DNA from: Roseivivax sp. GX 12232
GTDB lineage: Bacteria; Pseudomonadota; Alphaproteobacteria; Rhodobacterales; Rhodobacteraceae
Assembly: GCF_021272185.1 (NCBI RefSeq)
Contig: NZ_JAJSEC010000002.1
Location: 485,187 to 549,186, forward strand
DNA length: 64,000 nt
Direction of reading: 5' to 3'
In this document: positions 60,424 to 64,000 of the stretch, piece after piece
Layout of the letters: each line of letters opens with the position of its first letter
Numbering within the stretch: the stretch's first letter is position 1
Translations under genes and position numbers: made by a program
The notes under the pieces: generated by a model
What the model saw: only the letters and a program-made list of their open reading frames with translations
What the model was told of the DNA's origin: nothing
Database searches by the model: none

Positions 60424-60867
60424 CTAACGCCCCTTCTGCGCCCCCGCGCTGCGCTTCGTCGAGAGCAGAAGCGAGGTCTCCGAGGTCGTCACCCCGCCAA
60501 GCGCGCGGATCCGGTGCAGCACCCCGTCCAGCGCCTCGAGGTCCTGCGTGCCGAGCTCGGCGATCACGTCCCAGCGCCCGTTGGTCGTGTGCAGCCCGCG
60601 GATCTCGGGGAAGCCGCCGAGCTGGCGCAGGATGCGGTCGGTGCCGCGCCCCTCGATGCCGATCATCATCAGGGCCCGCACCGGGTCCTGGCGCACGTCC
60701 TCCTTCAGAACCACGGTGAAACCCAGGATCTGCCCGGCCTCGCGCAGCCGTTCGACCCGCGCCCGGACCGTGGTCCGCGACAGCCCCAATAGCCCCGCGA
60801 GGTCCGAATAGGAGGCCCGCGCGTCGCGCCTCAGCGCCGCCAGGATCCGCTGGTCCGTCTCGTCCAT
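60424..60867 (-). CDS. Lrp/AsnC family regulator
   Basis: A 147-residue regulator. The helix-turn-helix is DETDQRILAALRRDARASYSDLAGLLGLSRTTVRARVERL; the AsnC ligand domain (RAM fold) follows with ALMMIGIEGRGTDRILRQLGGFPEI and RWDVIAELG. I chose the ATG at 60865-60867; the frame extends to a TTG at 60895-60897. It is divergent from the arginase operon, with about 120 bases between, so it probably activates arginine/ornithine catabolism in response to an amino acid. Confidence 0.9.
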   Translation of the reverse strand: MDETDQRILAALRRDARASYSDLAGLLGLSRTTVRARVERLREAGQILGFTVVLKEDVRQDPVRALMMIGIEGRGTDRILRQLGGFPEIRGLHTTNGRWDVIAELGTQDLEALDGVLHRIRALGGVTTSETSLLLSTKRSAGAQKGR

Positions 60868-60986
60868 ATCGCCACCCTTTGCCTCCGTTTCGGCCAAGTC
60901 TCGAACATTTTGTCCGATCTGTCACCTTTACCCCTTCTCACATCGCCGCATAATTCGCGCAAGACGGGCAGCAAAGGGGGCACGAC

Positions 60987-61907
60987 ATGACCGCGAAGAC
61001 CATCCTTCTCATCGGCGCGCCGGTGGATTCCGGCAAGCGCAGCCGGGGCTGCCTGATGGGCCCCGACGCCTATCGCACCGCCCGCCTGCCGGGCGCCCTC
61101 TCCGATCTCGGCCACGAGGTCATCGACCTCGGCAATGTGCCCGCCGATGTCACCGACATCGCCGAGGACTCGCATCTCTACGCCCTGCCCGAGACCGTGG
61201 GCTGGACCCGGGCGCTCATGCGCGAGGCCGAGAAGGCCATGGCCCGCGGCCTGCCGATCTTCATGGGCGGCGATCACGCGCTCTCGCTCGGCACCCTGCC
61301 CGGCGTCGCGGCCCATGCCGCCCGCGAGGGCCGGCCGCAGTTCGTCCTCTGGCTCGACGCCCATTCGGACTTCCACACCCTCGAGACCACCGGCAGCGGC
61401 AACCTGCACGGCACGCCCCTGGCCTATGCCACCGGGCGCGCGGGCTTCCCGGGCTTTCCCGATGTGCCCGCCCCGGTGCCCGCCGACCAGGTCTGCGTGA
61501 TCGGGCTGCGCTCGGTCGACGGCCCCGAGCGCGAGGCCTTCGACGCCGCGGGCGTAATGCGCGCCGACATGCGCGAGATCGACGAGAACGGCATCGGCAA
61601 GCCGCTCTCGGCCTTCCTCGACCGGGTGGCCGCGGCGGGCGGCGCGCTGCATGTCTCGCTCGACGTGGATTTCCTCGATCCCGCCGTGGCGCCCGCGGTG
61701 GGCACCACGGTGCCCGGCGGCGCCACCGTGCGCGAGGCGCACCTGGTGATGGAGATGCTCTACGACAGCGGGCTGATGACCTCGCTCGACCTGGTGGAGC
61801 TGAACCCGATGCTCGACGAACGCGGGCGCACCGCGCAGCTCATGGTCGACCTCGCCGCCTCGGCGCTGGGCCGGCGGGTCTTCGACCGCCCGACCCGGGG
61901 GTATTGA
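60987..61907 (+). CDS. rocF: Arginase
   Basis: Hydrolyses arginine to ornithine and urea. The 306-residue product has the three manganese motifs: GGDHALSLG, WLDAHSDF and SLDVDFLDP, plus the C-terminal ELNPMLDERGRTAQLMVD. The ATG follows an AAAGGGGG site. It is the first gene of a three-gene operon with a guanidino hydrolase and ornithine cyclodeaminase. Confidence 0.95.
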   Translation: MTAKTILLIGAPVDSGKRSRGCLMGPDAYRTARLPGALSDLGHEVIDLGNVPADVTDIAEDSHLYALPETVGWTRALMREAEKAMARGLPIFMGGDHALSLGTLPGVAAHAAREGRPQFVLWLDAHSDFHTLETTGSGNLHGTPLAYATGRAGFPGFPDVPAPVPADQVCVIGLRSVDGPEREAFDAAGVMRADMREIDENGIGKPLSAFLDRVAAAGGALHVSLDVDFLDPAVAPAVGTTVPGGATVREAHLVMEMLYDSGLMTSLDLVELNPMLDERGRTAQLMVDLAASALGRRVFDRPTRGY

Positions 61908-61908
61908 G

Positions 61909-62835
61909 ATGCAGGTGCAAAGCCCGGGCGACGTGGTGATGATCCGCCCGCATCACTTCCGCTCGAATCCCGAGACCCGCGCAGACAACGCCTTCCAGAA
62001 GGCCGGCGGCGCCGACCAGGGCCCCGCCGCCCGGGCCGAGTTCGACGGCGTCGTCGCGGCCCTGCGCGCCGCGGGGGTGACCGTGCACGACTTCGACGAC
62101 CACGGCGCCGAGACCCCCGACAGCGTCTTTCCCAACAACTGGTTCTCGACCCATGCGGGCGGCCATGTGGCGCTCTACCCGATGTATGCCGAGAACCGCC
62201 GCCGCGAGCGCCGCGCGGATGTGATCGAGATGCTGAAGGCGCGCTACCGGGTGCAGGACGTGATCGACTACTCGGGGCTCGAACACGACGGGCTGGCGCT
62301 CGAGGGCACCGGCGCCATGGTGCTCGACCACATCGGCCGGGTCGCTTACGTGGCGCGCTCGCATCGCGCCGACCCGGTGCTGCTCGAACGCTTCTGCACG
62401 CATTTCAACTTCGAGCCCATCGCCTTCGAGGCCGAGGACGCGCGGGGCCGGCCGGTCTATCACACCAACGTGCTCATGGCGATCGGCACCCGGGTGGCGC
62501 TGGTGGGGCTCGAGATGATCCGCGACCCCGCGCGCCGCGCCATGGTCCGCGACCGGCTGACCGAGACCGGCCGCGACGTGATCGCGCTTTCCGAGCGGCA
62601 GATCGAGGCCTTCGCCGGCAATGCCATCGAGCTTGCGGGCCGCGAAGGGCGCCTCCTGGCGCTGTCCGCCAGGGCGCTGGCCGCGCTCACCCCCGAGCAG
62701 ATCGCCTGCATCGAGGATGATGCGCGCATCCTGCCGCTCTCCATTCCCACCATTGAAACCGCGGGCGGCTCGGTCCGGTGCATGATCGCCGGGCTGCATC
62801 TCGCGCGCCGCCACAGCCCGGAGGATTCCCGATGA
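61909..62835 (+). CDS. CtlX-like citrulline/guanidino hydrolase
   Basis: A 308-residue member of the guanidino-modifying superfamily (arginine deiminase and dimethylarginine hydrolase fold). It reads as CtlX: FPNNWFSTHAGG near residues 74-85, LEGTGAMVLDH at about 131, VYHTNVLM with H185, and the C-terminal GGSVRCMIAGLHL with nucleophile C291. CtlX hydrolyses citrulline to ornithine in Francisella, so the operon would turn arginine and citrulline into ornithine. The start lies one base after the arginase stop. The assignment is by motif; a dimethylarginine hydrolase is an alternative. Confidence 0.82.
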   Translation: MQVQSPGDVVMIRPHHFRSNPETRADNAFQKAGGADQGPAARAEFDGVVAALRAAGVTVHDFDDHGAETPDSVFPNNWFSTHAGGHVALYPMYAENRRRERRADVIEMLKARYRVQDVIDYSGLEHDGLALEGTGAMVLDHIGRVAYVARSHRADPVLLERFCTHFNFEPIAFEAEDARGRPVYHTNVLMAIGTRVALVGLEMIRDPARRAMVRDRLTETGRDVIALSERQIEAFAGNAIELAGREGRLLALSARALAALTPEQIACIEDDARILPLSIPTIETAGGSVRCMIAGLHLARRHSPEDSR

Positions 62836-63890
62836 CCACCCCGTCCGACAAGGCCCTCGTGCCCTTCGTCTCCGTCGACCAGATGATGGGCCTCGTGCAT
62901 CACCTCGGCATCGAAGAGACGATCCGCGGCCTCGCCGCCCATATCGAGGAAGACTTCCTGCGCTGGGAGAGCTTCGACAAGACCCCGCGGGTGGCGAGCC
63001 ACAGCGCGGTGGGGGTGATCGAGCTCATGCCCACCTCCGACGGCGAGATGTACGGCTTCAAATACGTCAACGGCCACCCCAAGAACACCCGCGAGGGGCT
63101 GCAGACGGTCACCGCCTTCGGGCTCCTGGCCGATGTCTACACCGGCTATCCGAAGCTCCTGACCGAGATGACCCTGCTGACCGCGCTGCGCACCGCCGCC
63201 ATGTCGGGCCTCGCGGCCAAGCATCTCGCGCCGAAGAACGCCAGGGTGATGGCGATGATCGGCAACGGCGCCCAGGCCGAGTTCCAGAGCCTCGCCATGA
63301 AGGCGCTGGTCGGCCTCGAGGAGGTCCGCCTCTACGACATCGACGCCGAGGCTACCAGGAAATGCGCGCGCAACCTCGCGGGCAGCGGGCTGCGCGTGGT
63401 CTCCTGCGCGACCGCCGAGGAGGCCATCGAGGGCGCGCAGATCCTCACCACCTGCACCGCGGACAAGCAATATGCCACGATCCTGTCGGACAACATGGTC
63501 GGCAGCGGCGTGCATGTGAACGCCATCGGCGGCGATTGCCCCGGCAAGACCGAGCTGGCGCCGGGCATCCTGACCCGTTCGACGATCTTCGTGGAATACC
63601 CCGAGCAGACCCGCATCGAGGGCGAGATCCAGCAGCTCGATCCCGACCACCCGGTGCAGGAGTTCTGGCGGGTCCTCTCGGGCGAGATCCCGGGCCGGCA
63701 GGGCAGCGCCGAGGTCACGCTCTTCGACAGCGTGGGCTTCGCGATCGAGGATTTCTCCGCCCTGCGCTTCGTGCGGAACGCCATCGAGGGCACGCCCTAT
63801 TACACGCCGCTCGACCTTCTGGCCGACCCCGACGAGCCGCGCGACCTCTACGGCATGCTGATGCGCGCCACGCCCACCCCCGCCGCCTGA
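62832..63890 (+). CDS. Ornithine cyclodeaminase
   Basis: Converts ornithine to proline and ammonia with NAD as internal cofactor. The 352-residue product has the mu-crystallin/OCD fold: FKYVNGHPKNT (substrate lysine), TALRTAAMSGLAAKHLAP, and the nucleotide motif IGNGAQAEFQ. Catalytic aspartate lies in NAIGGDCPGKTEL. It overlaps ctlX by ATGA. The operon therefore runs arginine to ornithine to proline. Confidence 0.94.
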   Translation: MTTPSDKALVPFVSVDQMMGLVHHLGIEETIRGLAAHIEEDFLRWESFDKTPRVASHSAVGVIELMPTSDGEMYGFKYVNGHPKNTREGLQTVTAFGLLADVYTGYPKLLTEMTLLTALRTAAMSGLAAKHLAPKNARVMAMIGNGAQAEFQSLAMKALVGLEEVRLYDIDAEATRKCARNLAGSGLRVVSCATAEEAIEGAQILTTCTADKQYATILSDNMVGSGVHVNAIGGDCPGKTELAPGILTRSTIFVEYPEQTRIEGEIQQLDPDHPVQEFWRVLSGEIPGRQGSAEVTLFDSVGFAIEDFSALRFVRNAIEGTPYYTPLDLLADPDEPRDLYGMLMRATPTPAA

Positions 63891-63975
63891 CCCGCCGGGA
63901 TCCCGCGCGCCTCGCCAGGGCCCGCGCGCCACGCCACACAGGCTTGACCGGGCCTTAAATACCTCTCGGGGGTCC

Positions 63976-63992
63976 GGGGGCAGACAGCCCCC
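63976..63992. repeat. GC-rich palindromic element at the window end
   Basis: TTAAATACCTCTCGGGGGTC is followed by a GGGGGC (63976-63981) / GCCCCC (63987-63992) hairpin with a 5-base loop. Similar AAATAC...GGGGGTCCGGGGGC elements are scattered between genes in Rhodobacteraceae. It may act as the terminator of the arginase operon. The window edge cuts the right flank. Confidence 0.4.
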
Positions 63993-64000
63993 CGCCCCGC

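Overview
The window is a GC-rich chromosomal segment, most probably from a marine-type alphaproteobacterium of the order Rhodobacterales. The evidence is the very high GC content, the dense operons with many ATGA start/stop overlaps, and the gene order pyrH-frr-uppS-cdsA-dxr-rseP-bamA. TRAP and ABC solute uptake systems and Hint/RTX proteins of a roseobacter type fit the same picture. No phage, transposase, integron or CRISPR array was seen. The only recombinase is the housekeeping XerD.

Layout. 1-6180 (minus strand) is a housekeeping operon for UMP kinase, ribosome recycling, isoprenoid and phospholipid synthesis, RseP and BamA (cut by the window edge). 6240-9681 (plus) holds miaA, an AraC regulator and an orphan Tat-exported peptide-type binding protein. 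9832-18309 holds a lytic transglycosylase, ssb, an M50 protease with CBS domains, aroK-aroB, a secreted protein of unknown function, xerD and a CNNM/CorC-type protein. 18251-24355 holds a GAF histidine kinase, a MobA-like nucleotidyltransferase and two Hint-domain proteins, one with RTX repeats.

25289-35202 is a catabolic island on the minus strand, controlled by a divergent FCD-type GntR regulator. It contains an M20 hydrolase, a polar amino-acid ABC transporter, a phosphotriesterase-like hydrolase, a DapA-like lyase, a remarkable 940-residue fusion of three HcnA/B/C-like modules and a DUF3830 protein. 36854-43371 is a quinate/shikimate catabolic unit: a TetR regulator with tandem operators, an NAD-type shikimate/quinate dehydrogenase, a TRAP transporter and a two-domain 3-dehydroshikimate dehydratase. 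43515-47653 is a reduced alpha-glucoside locus (binding protein, LacI regulator, GH13 alpha-glucosidase) with two identical palindromic operators but no permease or ATPase genes.

47890-51406 holds a proline-racemase-family protein with atypical active-site residues and a mercury-resistance unit (merR, a small ORF, merF, merA) with a textbook 19-bp-spacer MerR promoter. 51503-55107 is a zinc-type export/uptake cluster (ZrgA-like His-rich protein, LolD/FtsX-like ABC pair, two DUF3299 lipoprotein-like genes, one interrupted by an in-frame TGA). 55384-58820 is a cobalamin riboswitch followed by a small ORF and btuD-btuF-btuC. The right end carries tRNA-Leu(CAA), a DedA/YqaA protein, dsbB, and an Lrp-regulated arginase, citrulline/arginine hydrolase and ornithine cyclodeaminase operon.

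All calls were made by reading the sequence without database searches. Functional names rest on recognised motifs and gene order.
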